NCBI GenBank assembly: GCA_031278855.1
Contig: JAITJR010000051.1
Span: 1 to 30,726 of the forward strand
DNA: 30,726 nt
Direction of reading: 5' to 3'
From: Mycoplasmataceae bacterium
GTDB lineage: Bacteria; Bacillota_I; Bacilli_A; Mycoplasmatales; Mycoplasmoidaceae
Numbering within the stretch: the stretch's first letter is position 1; each line of letters opens with the position of its first letter. Of the stretch, positions 1 to 8,954 are shown one piece after another. Under the pieces are notes generated by a model. That model was not told the origin of the DNA, searched no databases, and saw only the letters and a list, made by a program, of their open reading frames with translations. Position numbers and translations under genes: made by a program.

Positions 1-201
1 ATAATCTCTACCATGGAAAATTTAACATCTAAAGAAATTTTAGAAATGTCTGAACAAGAATGACAAGATTACCGTAATAAATCTTGGACTCGTCGTCGTG
101 AATATTACGCTAAGGATGTGCCAGATTGATATTTAAAAGATCAGGAAAATTTTGCTCAATTTCTAGAACGCCGACAATCTAAAGATAATCGCGGCAAATA
201 G
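1..201 (+). CDS. Hypothetical protein, possibly the C-terminal end of a longer gene
   Basis: An open frame runs from the window edge to TAG at 199-201. The first ATG in frame is at 13, giving 62 residues, but no stop lies upstream of it and no ribosome-binding site is visible, so it may be the tail of a gene starting outside the window. Two TGA codons read as Trp. The product is very charged and aromatic (a WTRRREYY stretch, then WYLKDQENF) and ends in a basic QSKDNRGK tail. I do not recognise the family. The decayed repeat module at 222-363 follows directly. Confidence 0.45.
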
Positions 202-221
202 TATTAATACTATTTACCCCA

Positions 222-363
222 ACATGTACACACATACGTGCGACCATATTTAGCGAAGCTAAATAAAAATCATGCATCGATTGTGTTATGAGGATTTCAG
301 GGTGGTGAATTAGTAGGTTTTATAAATTCTAAAAATGATTGATATTTATAAAGTAAATATAAG
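222..363 (+). repeat. Decayed 3' module, copy 1 of 3
   Basis: This stretch aligns by eye with 19033-19187. Shared blocks include GCTAAATAAAAA, ATTGTGTT and AAAAATGATTGATATTTAT. In copy 1 one frame (TGA = Trp) reads IVLWGFQGGELVGFINSKND followed by WYL and a stop, so it looks like the C-terminus of a protein family. Copy 2 has an in-frame stop and a frameshift at the equivalent places. Only the central part recurs near 29363. Confidence 0.55.
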
Positions 364-567
364 AATATTATTTTCGTGGGTAATCGTTACATAATATTAA
401 TTTTATTAATTAAAAAGAATTTTCTGGAATGTCTATTTAGACTCTAAGTGATAAAGTCGGGTTATAACCAGATAACAAATTTCTGTATTTGTAGCAATAT
501 CTAGAAATTATGATTGCTATTTTTCTTAAATTTAGTTCAAACTGATAAATGATGTATTGATAAAATA
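364..567. other. AT-rich non-coding stretch
   Basis: I see no open frame with coding character, no RNA gene and no strong hairpin here. It separates the repeat module from the iteron-like repeats upstream of the broken ATPase gene. Confidence 0.5.
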
Positions 568-627
568 ATTAAAAAAGTATAGTGTAGTTTATTAAAAAGG
601 TATAGCCAGTATCATTAAAAAAGTATA
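568..627 (+). repeat. Three 14-bp direct repeats with an exact 23-bp period
   Basis: ATTAAAAARGTATA occurs at 568-581, 591-604 and 614-627. The starts are exactly 23 bp apart and only one base varies (R). The 9-bp spacers differ. The array ends 7 bp before a TATAAT box of the downstream ATPase gene, so it is placed like an operator or activator array. It has too few units and too short repeats for a CRISPR. Confidence 0.75.
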
Positions 628-634
628 TTTTATG

Positions 635-640
635 TATAAT
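635..640 (+). promoter_or_regulatory. -10 box of the AAA_14/DUF4143 gene
   Basis: TATAAT lies 10 nt before the ATG at 651. A start site 6-7 nt downstream of the box would leave almost no 5' leader, so translation probably begins at 651 and not at the ATG at 639, which overlaps the box. Confidence 0.5.
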
Positions 641-1401
641 GTTAGTCACTATGGCTCATATAAAAAGATTAATCGAAGATAAATTTCAATCCCTATTACG
701 GGTATTTGGAGGAGTACTAATTACTGGTATTAAAAATGCTGGTAAAACAGATATCGCAGAACAATATTGTAAGTCTATGATAGCCCTTAACATTAAATCT
801 AATAAAGAACTATCGGCTATCAATCACGAAAATGTATTAGTAGGTGATAAACCCCGATTAATAGACGAATGACAAGAAGATGTAACAGTTTGAAATTCTG
901 TCAAGGTAGAAATAGATAAATCTAAACAAACTGAACATTAGATCGGGTGTTGTTGCCAAAACAAAGTCAAAGTGATATTTCACCGATCCTTGTATTGCAA
1001 CAGCAACACTTCATTTAAAGAGTGAAAACTTACTAGAAGATTTAAATTCTTTTGGATTCTATTTTGAAAACTTGGTAATTCGAGACTTACGAACATATGC
1101 CGATATTATGGGTGGTAAGGTATTTTTTTATACCGATACAAATAATTTGGACATTGATGCCATAGTGGAACTACCAGGTGGTAAATGATCCATTTTTGAA
1201 ATTAAATTAGGTGGGTTTGAAAACATTAAAAAATCCTTAATTAACATCGACAGATTTTTAAAAAAAGTTAATGATTTTAAGAAAAAACAATTAATTTCAA
1301 TTAATGTTATTACCGCAGGTAGCGAATCTTTCTTAATGAAAACCAATAACGGATTAAATGTAAATGTGATTCCGTTGGATCAGTTATACATTGATTCATA
1401 A
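639..1401 (+). pseudogene. AAA_14/DUF4143 ATPase, internally deleted and frameshifted
   Basis: The first frame (639-941) encodes the N-terminus of an AAA_14 ATPase: a Walker A-like GIKNAGKT near residue 32 (family usually GPKWCGKT), then RLIDEWQ, the Walker B region. It hits TAG at 939-941. A second frame from about 942 encodes the C-terminal DUF4143 part: KWYFTDPCIATA, the FGFYFENLVIRDLR helix and FEIKLGGF, ending at TAA 1399-1401. Family members are about 400-430 residues; this locus has room for about 250. The middle of the protein, from the end of the ATPase core to the start of the conserved YFTDP block, is missing. The junction is near 935-950. The gene is therefore a deletion remnant, perhaps with an expressed 100-residue N-terminal piece. 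It converges on purD with a 20-bp gap. Confidence 0.85.
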
Positions 1402-1421
1402 ATATTCTTTGGTTAAAGGTT

Positions 1422-2660
1422 TTACAACCCAATATCTTTACGATAATACACGTGATCAAAATATACTTTAGCAACATCTTGGTAAACTTTTTTACGAGCT
1501 AGTTGATTGTTTTTATCAACAGCTACTACTGATAAAACTCGCCCCCCAGTTGTGACAATAACATTATTTTGAATATTGGCTCCAGCAAAAAATATTAACG
1601 GCTTCCCTTTAACTGTAATTTTATACCCTTTTTTAAAATTACCAGGATATCCAGCGGATGTTAAAACAACATTAACACAAGCACCACGTTTTCACTTCAA
1701 TTTAAACTTACTTAAATTATTTGTAACAGTAGCTTGGCATAATTTCACCAAATCAAAATTCATTAAAGGTAAAATGGATTGACATTCAGGGTCACCCATA
1801 CGTACGTTGTATTCCAAACATTTACAGCCATCTTTAGTAATCATGACACCAAAAAAAATAAAACCATGGTAATCTAATTTTGTCTTTTGAATCCCTTTTA
1901 ATGTGGGTAACATGATATTTTCCGTAAAGTCCGTCATCGTTTTTTTATTTACATTAACGTTAGGACATACCGCTCCCATCCCGCCTGTATTCGGTCCTTT
2001 ATTATTTTCATTAATAGTTTTGTGATCTTGAGCGGATATCAAAGGTACGATTGTTTTACCATCGGTTACACAAATAATGGAGGCTTCTACCCCGCTTAAA
2101 AATTCTTCAACTACAATTGTTTTCCCAGCATCTTTAAAAATGCCATCAACCATGAAACTATTGATCGTAGCTTCTGCATCTTTAAAATTATTACAGATTT
2201 CTACTCCTTTACCTGCTGCTAATCCGTTGGCTTTAATCACCAATGGATATTTTGCCGTTCTTAAGTATGTAACAGCGGCATACGCATGAGTAAAAGTTTT
2301 GTAATCAGCGGTTTTTACACCAAATTCATTCATGAAGTTTTTCGCATATATCTTACTGCCTTCTAATTTTGCAGCTGCTTGGGAAGGCCCAAAAATGCAT
2401 AATTTATTTTGCTTAAATAAATCCACAATCCCTGCTACTAAAGGATTTTCTGGACCCACAATTGTTAAATCAATCTCATTATCTTTGGCAAATGATAATA
2501 ACTCATCATGTGTATATAACTGCACATTACAACATTTATTAGTCATTTCAGTGCCAGCATTCCCTGGTGCTGCATAAATATTGGTTACTAATTCTGATTG
2601 TGATAGCTTCCATGCCAATGCATGTTCGCGTCCGCCAGAGCCGATAAGTAAAATTTTCAT
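1422..2660 (-). CDS. purD: Phosphoribosylamine-glycine ligase (GAR synthetase)
   Basis: Joins glycine to 5-phosphoribosylamine using ATP, an early step of de novo purine synthesis in the cytosol. At 412 residues it is close to the usual 420. Visible motifs are the N-terminal LIGSGGREHALAWKL, GPENPLVAGI, the ATP-grasp region with VEEFLSG, NKGPNTGGMGAVCP, and the metal-binding VRMGDPECQ near the C-terminus. One TGA (1689-1691) is read as Trp; the frame then runs on to TAA at 1422-1424 and restores the normal C-terminal domain. The start at 2660 gives the expected MKILLIGSGG opening. A -10 box sits 9 nt upstream. It is divergent from the permease gene. Only purD and purH of the pathway are in this window. 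Confidence 0.96.
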
Positions 2661-2669
2661 AATTCAAAT

Positions 2670-2675
2670 ATTTTA
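2670..2675 (-). promoter_or_regulatory. -10 box of purD
   Basis: TAAAAT on the minus strand lies 9 nt before the purD ATG. A TTACAT-like -35 is near 2693-2698. The spacing implies a leaderless or nearly leaderless transcript. Confidence 0.5.
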
Positions 2676-2734
2676 ATATTAATTAAGTAACAATGTAACA
2701 AAACATAATTTAAATGTTTTGTTAATAATTCCTG

Positions 2735-2740
2735 TAAAAT
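2735..2740 (+). promoter_or_regulatory. -10 box of the permease gene
   Basis: TAAAAT lies exactly 9 nt before the ATG at 2750, the same spacing as for purD on the other strand. I see no Shine-Dalgarno sequence between box and ATG. Confidence 0.45.
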
Positions 2741-2749
2741 TATTTAGCA

Positions 2750-4378
2750 ATGGCAGCGAATCGCAATCATCATACTCTCCAAAAATTATCTAAATCACTA
2801 AAAAAAGCAAGCCCGTCCCCTATTAATGTCATACCAGCCAAGAAAAAAATAGGCTTTGTTTCAGCGATTAGTTTAGTGATTGGTTCGTCAATTGGAGCAG
2901 GCATCTTTATTAAGAACCATGAAATTTTAAATAATGTTCATGGTTCAATATTATTAGCGGTTTTATGTTGACTTATTGCGGTGATAGGAATTTTAGCTCT
3001 AGCCCTAACATTACCAGAAATTTGTAGTGGTATTCGTAATAACAACCAAGGCATTATTGGTTGAGTGCGAAAATTTAATAATAAATTATTTTACATGAGT
3101 AGTAAGAATTTCATGACTTATTTACACATATCGATTTATTACTTCATCATGCCTTTCTATCTCGTCATGACCTTGCAAGAAACATTTGGTTTTTCCATTC
3201 AATGATACTGATTAGTATTAATATCATTCGGTATATCAACTTGATTTATTTGAGTAACTGGTTTATCTACTAGAGCTGCTAATTTACAGAATTGAATTAT
3301 TACTATTATCAAATTTCTTCCCATTGTTTTTGCTGCAATTGCAGGTTTTGTTTTATTAGGCATGGGTAAGGGAACTGATAACAATTGATGATATCCTGTC
3401 GAAGTTTATGATAACCATTTGCCCCTATTTGGTGATCGATTACCGTTCTTAGGTGTTTTAAGTTCGATTCCTGCTATTTTCTTTGCCTTTGATGGATTTT
3501 ATTCTGCTGCTGGTATTCAAGGAGTAATGAAAGAACCAAGAAAAATTTCTTTAGCCTTAGGTATTGGAATGGCGATTGTTAGTACATTAGATATTGTTAT
3601 TTCACTGTCACTTCTCTTGGGTACACATAGTGGTAAACTATCTGGATTAAATTTAGCTCCATGAGTTTTCCAAGTCGCAAACATTTGTGTAGCAATCGGA
3701 ATATTAGGCATTATTAACGGAGTGTCAGTCTATTCAGTCCACTATTATCATGATTTGATTATCCACAACGAAATTCCGTTAGCTCATTGATTAAAATCTC
3801 GTTCTCGTAATCACAATCATACTATGGGAGTATTAGTAAGTTATGTCATTACTTCTTTTTGATTCATTATATTTACTGTCGTCGGGTTGTTTTTTCTTAA
3901 TACTGGACAATATGGAGAAATACCAGGATGATCAGGCCATCATTATGGTGATGGCTACATCAACAACTTATACTCGTTTGCAGATTTGCTTGGAAATTGA
4001 AACGCTGCTTTAGCTTTTGCCATTATTATGTTTGCGGTAATTGGCGCTATGCATAATCGTAAAACTCATAAAATCCAAGTTACCCGTTCTAAATTTTTAA
4101 TGCATGGTGGTATCATCAGTTTGATTCTTATAGGCACAGGAATTCTATTTATTCCAGTCGAATCAGTTGGTAATCTCATTTACATCATCGGCTACTACAA
4201 TGGTTCTATTCCATACCCAACTGGAGTGCCGCACGTAAATCAGACTGATATTTTTGGGGCATCATCACAAATTGTTATGCTACTAATATTTTTAGGAATT
4301 ATGTTCATCCCTGGAATTGTACGTACCTTAAACGATCACCAAAAAGGAATTGATAAAATTTCACATAAACATTATTAA
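2750..4378 (+). CDS. APC-superfamily amino acid permease
   Basis: A 542-residue integral membrane transporter. The first 40 residues are basic and cytosolic. TM1 follows with the APC signature SSIGAGIF (near residue 53). About 12 hydrophobic segments follow to the C-terminus. Many TGA codons (for example 2969, 3062, 3203 and 3662) are read as Trp; with them the frame is continuous from 2750 to TAA 4376-4378. Long hydrophilic loops occur near residues 385-415 and 475-510. The substrate cannot be told from sequence. The family mostly carries amino acids, and the location between purine genes does not by itself make it a purine carrier. The apt gene follows after 15 nt, so the two are probably co-transcribed. 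Confidence 0.88.
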
Positions 4379-4393
4379 ATCCATTAGAATGTA

Positions 4394-4957
4394 ATGGTTA
4401 TGAAAACTACTAAATTAAGTGCTAATCAAAAAGCGATTATTGATATTATCCCTAACATCCCTAATTTCCCTATTAAGGGTGTCCAATTTAAAGATGTCAC
4501 ACCTATTTTGGCACATCCAAAAATTTTTAATGCTGTTATGAATGAATTAGCAAAAAAAGCTAAAAAATATAAATTTGATTGCATCGTTGCTCCTGAATCT
4601 CGTGGCTTTTTTTTCGCTATTCCTTTAGCACAAAAATTACAAATTCCTTTTGTACCTATTCGCAAAAAAGGGAAATTGCCACGTGCTACCATTTCAGTAA
4701 CTGAAACAATTGAATACAATAAAGTATCATTCGAAATTCATAAAGATGATATTAAGCCAAATACTAAGGTTTTAATAATGGATGATTTGATTGCAACTGG
4801 TGGTACGATTAGAGCCATAATCAAATTATTAAAATCACTGAAAGCTAAACCAATAGCAGCTTTATTTTTAGTAGAACTACCAGAATTACAAGGCAGTAAA
4901 GAAGTTGCTAAAAATCATATCCCGATGGATACAATAGTCAAATTATCTGGTAAATAA
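4394..4957 (+). CDS. apt: Adenine phosphoribosyltransferase
   Basis: Salvages adenine to AMP using PRPP. The 187-residue product is near the family's usual 170-180. It shows the N-terminal IPNFPIKGVQFKDVTPIL block, APESRGFFFAIPLA, the flexible-loop region with PRATISVTETIEYN, and the PRPP-binding VLIMDDLIATGGT near residue 130. ATG codons at 4394 and 4400 both fit; neither has a clear ribosome-binding site, and the mRNA probably starts upstream of the permease. It ends 2 nt before the purH stop on the opposite strand. It gives base salvage next to the de novo genes purD and purH. Confidence 0.95.
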   Translation: MVMKTTKLSANQKAIIDIIPNIPNFPIKGVQFKDVTPILAHPKIFNAVMNELAKKAKKYKFDCIVAPESRGFFFAIPLAQKLQIPFVPIRKKGKLPRATISVTETIEYNKVSFEIHKDDIKPNTKVLIMDDLIATGGTIRAIIKLLKSLKAKPIAALFLVELPELQGSKEVAKNHIPMDTIVKLSGK

Positions 4958-4959
4958 TT

Positions 4960-6456
4960 TTAATGCTTAAAATGACGAATCCCAGTAAACACCATCGCAA
5001 TTTGGTGCTCGTTTGCGGCATCAATCGATGCTCGGTCTTTTAATGAACCACCAGGCTGAATAATCGCTTTAATACCATATTTGGCTGCTTCATCCACTAC
5101 GTCTCTAAAAGGGAAAAAGGCATCAGAGGCAAGTACTGTCGCTCCTTTACCACGTTCAAGAGCATCAATTGTTGGTCAAATCCGATTTACTTGTCCGCCG
5201 CTAATGCCGACCGCTATACCATCACGAGCCACTACAATACCATTAGATTTAACGTATTTAACCACTCGCATGGCAAATAATAAATCATCGATTTGTGCCT
5301 TGGTTGGTGATAATTTTGTTACGACTTGCAGTTGATCCATGAATTTTCGATCTTCCGCCTGCACTAGTAAACCACCATCGACCGAAACCATAGCATAAAC
5401 ATCCTGTGGTTTGCGACGAAATTTAATTACCCGTAAATTCTTTTTTGTTTTCAAAACACACAAAGCATCTTCGTCATATTCAGGAGCAGCAATAACTTCT
5501 AAGAAAATTTCAACCATTTTATCAGCCACACTTTTAGTTACTTTACGGTTAAAAGAAATAATGCCACCAAAAATACTTTTCGGATCCACATCGTGAGCTT
5601 TAGTGTAAGCATCCATGCTATCTTTACCGATAGCAAACCCACACGGTGTATTATGTTTTAAAGCACAGCAGGCTGGTTCATCAAAGTCGCACACAGCTTT
5701 CCAAGCTATATCAACATCTTTAAAATTATTGTATGATAACTCTTTGCCATTAAGAATTTCAAAAGTATTCATCGCTCCATCCACTAATGTGGAACCATAA
5801 AAACTAGCAGATTGATGCGGGTTTTCACCGTACCGTAACAACTGTTTTTTTTGGAATGATGGGCTATAAAATTCTGGATATTCATCGGTTGACATAAATT
5901 GACTAATGGCACCATCATAAGCACTGATTAAATTAAAAACTTTAGCAGCCAATTGACGTTGGAAATTAACATCTAGTGAATTTTGTGCAATTTTTTGTTG
6001 CACTATTTTATAGTCGTTCTTATCACAAATGACTACAACATCATGAAAATTTTTCGCCGCCGCCCTTAACATCGCGGGTCCGCCAATATCAATGAATTCT
6101 ATTTTTTGTTCAAAAGTAATGTTTTCCTTTACTTTTTTAAAAAATGGATACAAATTCACAATAACAAAATCAATCAGTTTTATATTGTGCTCATTAATTT
6201 TATCCATGTGTTCTGGATTGCCACGAATAGCCAAAATGCCAGCATGTATTGTGGCATGTAATGTCTTCACGCGGCCATCTAACATTTCTGGAAATTGAGT
6301 GATTTCACTTACTTCTAATACTGGGATATTGTTTTCTTTCAAAAAACGATAGGTTCCACCTGTAGAAACAATTTCAATGTCTTTGGATACTAAAAACTGA
6401 GCGAACTCCAAAATCCCATCTTTATCGTAAACACTGATTAAGGCACGTTTTTTCAT
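4960..6456 (-). CDS. purH: Bifunctional AICAR transformylase / IMP cyclohydrolase
   Basis: Catalyses the last two steps of IMP synthesis, using 10-formyl-tetrahydrofolate. At 498 residues it is nearly full length. The N-terminal MGS-like cyclohydrolase domain has [35 protein letters not shown] and VNLYPF. The C-terminal transformylase has [21 protein letters not shown], the catalytic [12 protein letters not shown] and QPGGSLKD, and ends GIRHFKH. TGA at 5173-5175 is Trp; beyond it the frame continues to TAA 4960-4962. The start at 6456 gives the usual [11 protein letters not shown] opening. A CATAAT -10 box sits 9 nt upstream. Its folate cofactor can come from FolD, also in this window. Confidence 0.96.
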
Positions 6457-6465
6457 ATAAATTTA

Positions 6466-6471
6466 ATTATG
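6466..6471 (-). promoter_or_regulatory. -10 box of purH
   Basis: CATAAT on the minus strand is 9 nt before the purH ATG, the same geometry as purD, the permease, ispF and dhaL. Confidence 0.4.
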
Positions 6472-6548
6472 ATAAAATAATTCCGATCAACTTTCATTTG
6501 TCTTACGGTAATTATGATATGCTAGTTTCATCTTAATAGTAATGCCTA

Positions 6549-7106
6549 TTAATAATTTTTCTTAGGTAATTCTTGGAAATAAGCCTGTGGATGAGCACAA
6601 ACTGGGCAAACCATCGGAGCGGTTGTGCCATCATGGTGATGACCACAATTTTGACATTGTCATGTAATCGATTTAGGACGCTTAAATACTTTATTGCTTT
6701 TCACGTCTTCAAGTAAATCAAGGTAACGCTTTTCATGAATAGCTTCAATTTTAGCTACCCCTTCCATTCGGGCAGCAATGTCAGTAAAACCTTCTGCTCG
6801 TGCTGTTTTAGCCATATCTTTATACATTTGTGATCATTCATAATGCTCACCACTTGCAGCATCTAATAAGTTAATGGATGTGACAGGCATACCACCGTGG
6901 AGTGCCTTAAATCATAATTCAGCGTGCTCCTTTTCATTTCCAGCAGTTTCTTCAAAAATCTTTTGGATTTGAACATACCCATCTTTCTTAGCTTGTGAAG
7001 CATAGTAACCATACTTCATTCGAGCTTGTGATTCACCCGCAAAAGCAGCTCATAAATTTTTTTCTGTTTGAGTCCCTTTAAGTGATTTTGATGTTGATTT
7101 TTTCAT
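6549..7106 (-). CDS. rbr: Rubrerythrin
   Basis: A di-iron peroxidase that reduces hydrogen peroxide in anaerobes and microaerophiles. The 185-residue protein needs TGA = Trp at several places. The N-terminal ferritin-like four-helix domain carries the iron ligands in FAGESQARMKY (residues 22-32), ETAGNEKEHAELW and a later EAIHEKRY. The C-terminal rubredoxin-like domain has CQNCG and CPVCAHPQAYF, the two CxxC pairs that hold one iron. Length and domain order match classic rubrerythrin. A good ribosome-binding site (AAGGA) precedes the ATG and a TATAAT lies about 30 nt upstream. No reductase partner is adjacent. It is divergent from the glycan locus. Confidence 0.95.
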
Positions 7107-7135
7107 AGATTTATTCCTTCTTAATGTTCCATTAA

Positions 7136-7141
7136 ATTATA
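7136..7141 (-). promoter_or_regulatory. -10 box of the rubrerythrin gene
   Basis: TATAAT on the minus strand lies 29 nt before the ATG, leaving room for a short leader with an AAGGA ribosome-binding site. This is the ordinary arrangement, unlike the leaderless promoters elsewhere in the window. Confidence 0.5.
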
Positions 7142-7156
7142 GTAGGCACAATGATT

Positions 7157-7184
7157 TTGAATGTAAATTAAAAATAAATATAAT
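7157..7184 (+). promoter_or_regulatory. Promoter of the glycan-locus kinase gene
   Basis: TTGAAT (7157-7162) and TATAAT (7179-7184) are separated by 16 bp. Transcription would start near 7191, leaving about 30 nt of leader that contains GGGAG (7210-7214) ahead of the probable ATT start codon. Confidence 0.55.
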
Positions 7185-7221
7185 ACTAAGATTCAAAAGT
7201 TAAATGCTTGGGAGTTAGATT

Positions 7222-8322
7222 ATTAAACAAAGCTATTCAAATCAAACTAGATCATTTAATTCCATTTCAGTCGTTGATAATGGTAGAAATATCAAGAAAC
7301 AATCCACATATTTAACCAAATTTATCGACGAAATAAATTGGTTTCTTAAATTACCAAAAGAAATGCAAGAATTTGTTCCGCAATTACATAGTTATTCATT
7401 GACTGCTCCAATGTTCATAAAATATGAAAAAATAAATATACCAACATTGCATTATTATTTTTGTAATGATGCCCAAATTAATTGAACAATAGTGATAGAT
7501 TTGTATAAAAAATTATTGCATAATTTTTCGATAATTAAACCTAAGAATTTTGATTATGCTTTATGAAAAGATGCACTAATTGACATCTATTTAACCAAAA
7601 CCATCGTTCGTCTACTTCAGATTTCATCTAATGAATTTTTTAAACCGTTTTTCTCCTCACAAATTAAAATTAACAATAAAATCTATCCTTCTGCTCAGAC
7701 AATTACTAACTATCTGTATAGACAATTAAAGCAAATATTAAAAGGTAAAAAAATTAACCAAAATTTAGCAGATATTTGTACACCTAAGAAAAAGCATATT
7801 TGTTTATTCCACGGCGATTTATGTTTTTCGAATATCTTTATAGATGATCATAATAAGACCATTAAGTGCATTGACCCCAGAGGCTCTTTTGCTAACAATA
7901 AAATGTATGGAGACATACTATTTGATTATGCTAAAATCACTCAATCAGCCCTAGGTTTATATGATTTAGTTATTGAAGATAGATATAAGCTGAAATATCA
8001 AATTGATAATATTGAGTATGAACTACAACTACCTAAAAATTATCAAATGGTTAAAACTAAATTTACAAATTTCATACCACAAAAATATCGGAAACAAATT
8101 CGTCTAATTGAAGCATTGCAATTTTTATCTATGATACCTTGACATGCAGACAAACCAAATAGACAAATTATTTTTCTATGCATTGGTGTGCAATTATTCT
8201 GTCGCTATATAGGGGGGGGAGTAAGTGATGAAAATAATTATTACCGCCGCCGGATTAGGAAAGCGTTTTTATGAACTTGGATTCATAACTCCCAAATATC
8301 AAATTATTGCCAATGGGCATAG
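7222..8322 (+). CDS. Capsule-locus phosphotransferase/kinase with a G8 tract near its 3' end
   Basis: The protein resembles the aminoglycoside phosphotransferase/choline-kinase-like enzymes that sit beside a nucleotidyltransferase in capsule loci. The kinase motif is HGDLCFSNIF (Brenner HxD...N) near residue 196, followed by CIDPRG, the metal-binding Asp region, and YGDILFDYAKITQS. No ATG fits the N-terminus: the frame opens after TAG 7216-7218, and the best start is ATT 7222, 7 nt after GGGAG. TGA = Trp at 7488, 7564 and 8141. The G8 run at 8212-8219 sets the end: as written the frame overruns 34 codons into the next gene and stops at 8322. With 7 G it would stop at TAA just before that gene, which looks like the native end. 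The substrate, probably a sugar, is unknown. Confidence 0.75.
8212..8219 (+). repeat. G8 homopolymer tract at the kinase/nucleotidyltransferase junction
   Basis: Eight G residues lie in the last codons of the kinase frame. Their 3' end supplies the GGAG ribosome-binding site (8218-8221), 6 nt before the nucleotidyltransferase ATG at 8228. With 7 G the kinase ends at TAA 3 nt before that ATG; with 9 G it ends 10 nt inside the gene; with 8 G it runs 34 codons further. Tract changes would alter the kinase C-terminus and translational coupling. Confidence 0.8.
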
Positions 8323-8953
8323 TTTATTTTATTGGTCACTATTATCATTGCGTTCCTTATTTAATCAACCATTTTATTTAATTTTTAATAAACAAAATTA
8401 CAACAAGAAATTTGTCATTGATGAATTAAAAAGATTGAAGATTCAAAAATATAAAATAATCATTTTACCAAAAGTTACTGATGGTCAAGCTACAACGGTA
8501 ATGGCTATAGATAAACACATGAAACCAGATGATAGCATTGTTATTTACAATGTAGATACATTTATTAAACCTGGCATAATCAATAAAAATATTTTTAAGC
8601 ATGACGGGAATATCACAACAGCTAAAGCTAAAGGCGATCATTGATCATTTGTAAAATTAGGTAGGAACGGACTAGCAACAGCTACTTCTGAAAAGATAAG
8701 GATTTCATCTAATTGTTCTATCGGTTCATACTATTTCAAGTATTGAAGTGATTTTAAAACCGTATACAAGAAATTTAGACATGAAATAAAAAAACAATTT
8801 AAAGAAGCTTATATCGCTCCTATGTACCAATATCTAATAAACATAAATAAAAAAATTGGTGTTCATAACATTAAAATGTCAGACATCGTTTCATTAGGTA
8901 CACCCAAAGAAGTATTAAAATTTGACAAATATTTTGCCAAAAATAATCGGTAA
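8228..8953 (+). CDS. Nucleotidyltransferase (sugar-phosphate NTP transferase family)
   Basis: Probably activates a phosphorylated sugar or alcohol by joining it to a nucleotide; with the preceding kinase it forms a typical kinase/nucleotidyltransferase pair of capsule loci. The 241-residue product opens with IIITAAGLGKRF, the nucleotide-binding loop, then TPKYQI in the place of the usual PK lysine. VIYNVDTFI near residue 115 is the probable metal-binding DxD-like strand. SFVKLGRNGLATATSEK and CSIGSYYFK are typical of the family's second half. TGA at 8641 and 8746 is Trp. ATG 8228 is preferred over GTG 8225 because of the GGAG spacing. Nucleotide and substrate cannot be told from sequence. Confidence 0.85.
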
Positions 8954-8954
8954 A

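Noticed and set aside
568..627. CRISPR-like array
   Set aside because: Only three 14-bp units with 9-bp spacers and no cas genes; better explained as operator repeats.
1542..1547. C6 run in purD as another contingency tract
   Set aside because: Six bases is too short for likely slippage, it encodes normal conserved residues, and purD is a housekeeping gene.
2077..2577. Plus-strand frames opposite purD, and similar frames opposite purH, gyrA and dnaN
   Set aside because: They are antisense shadows of well-conserved genes, with no start signals or recognisable domains.
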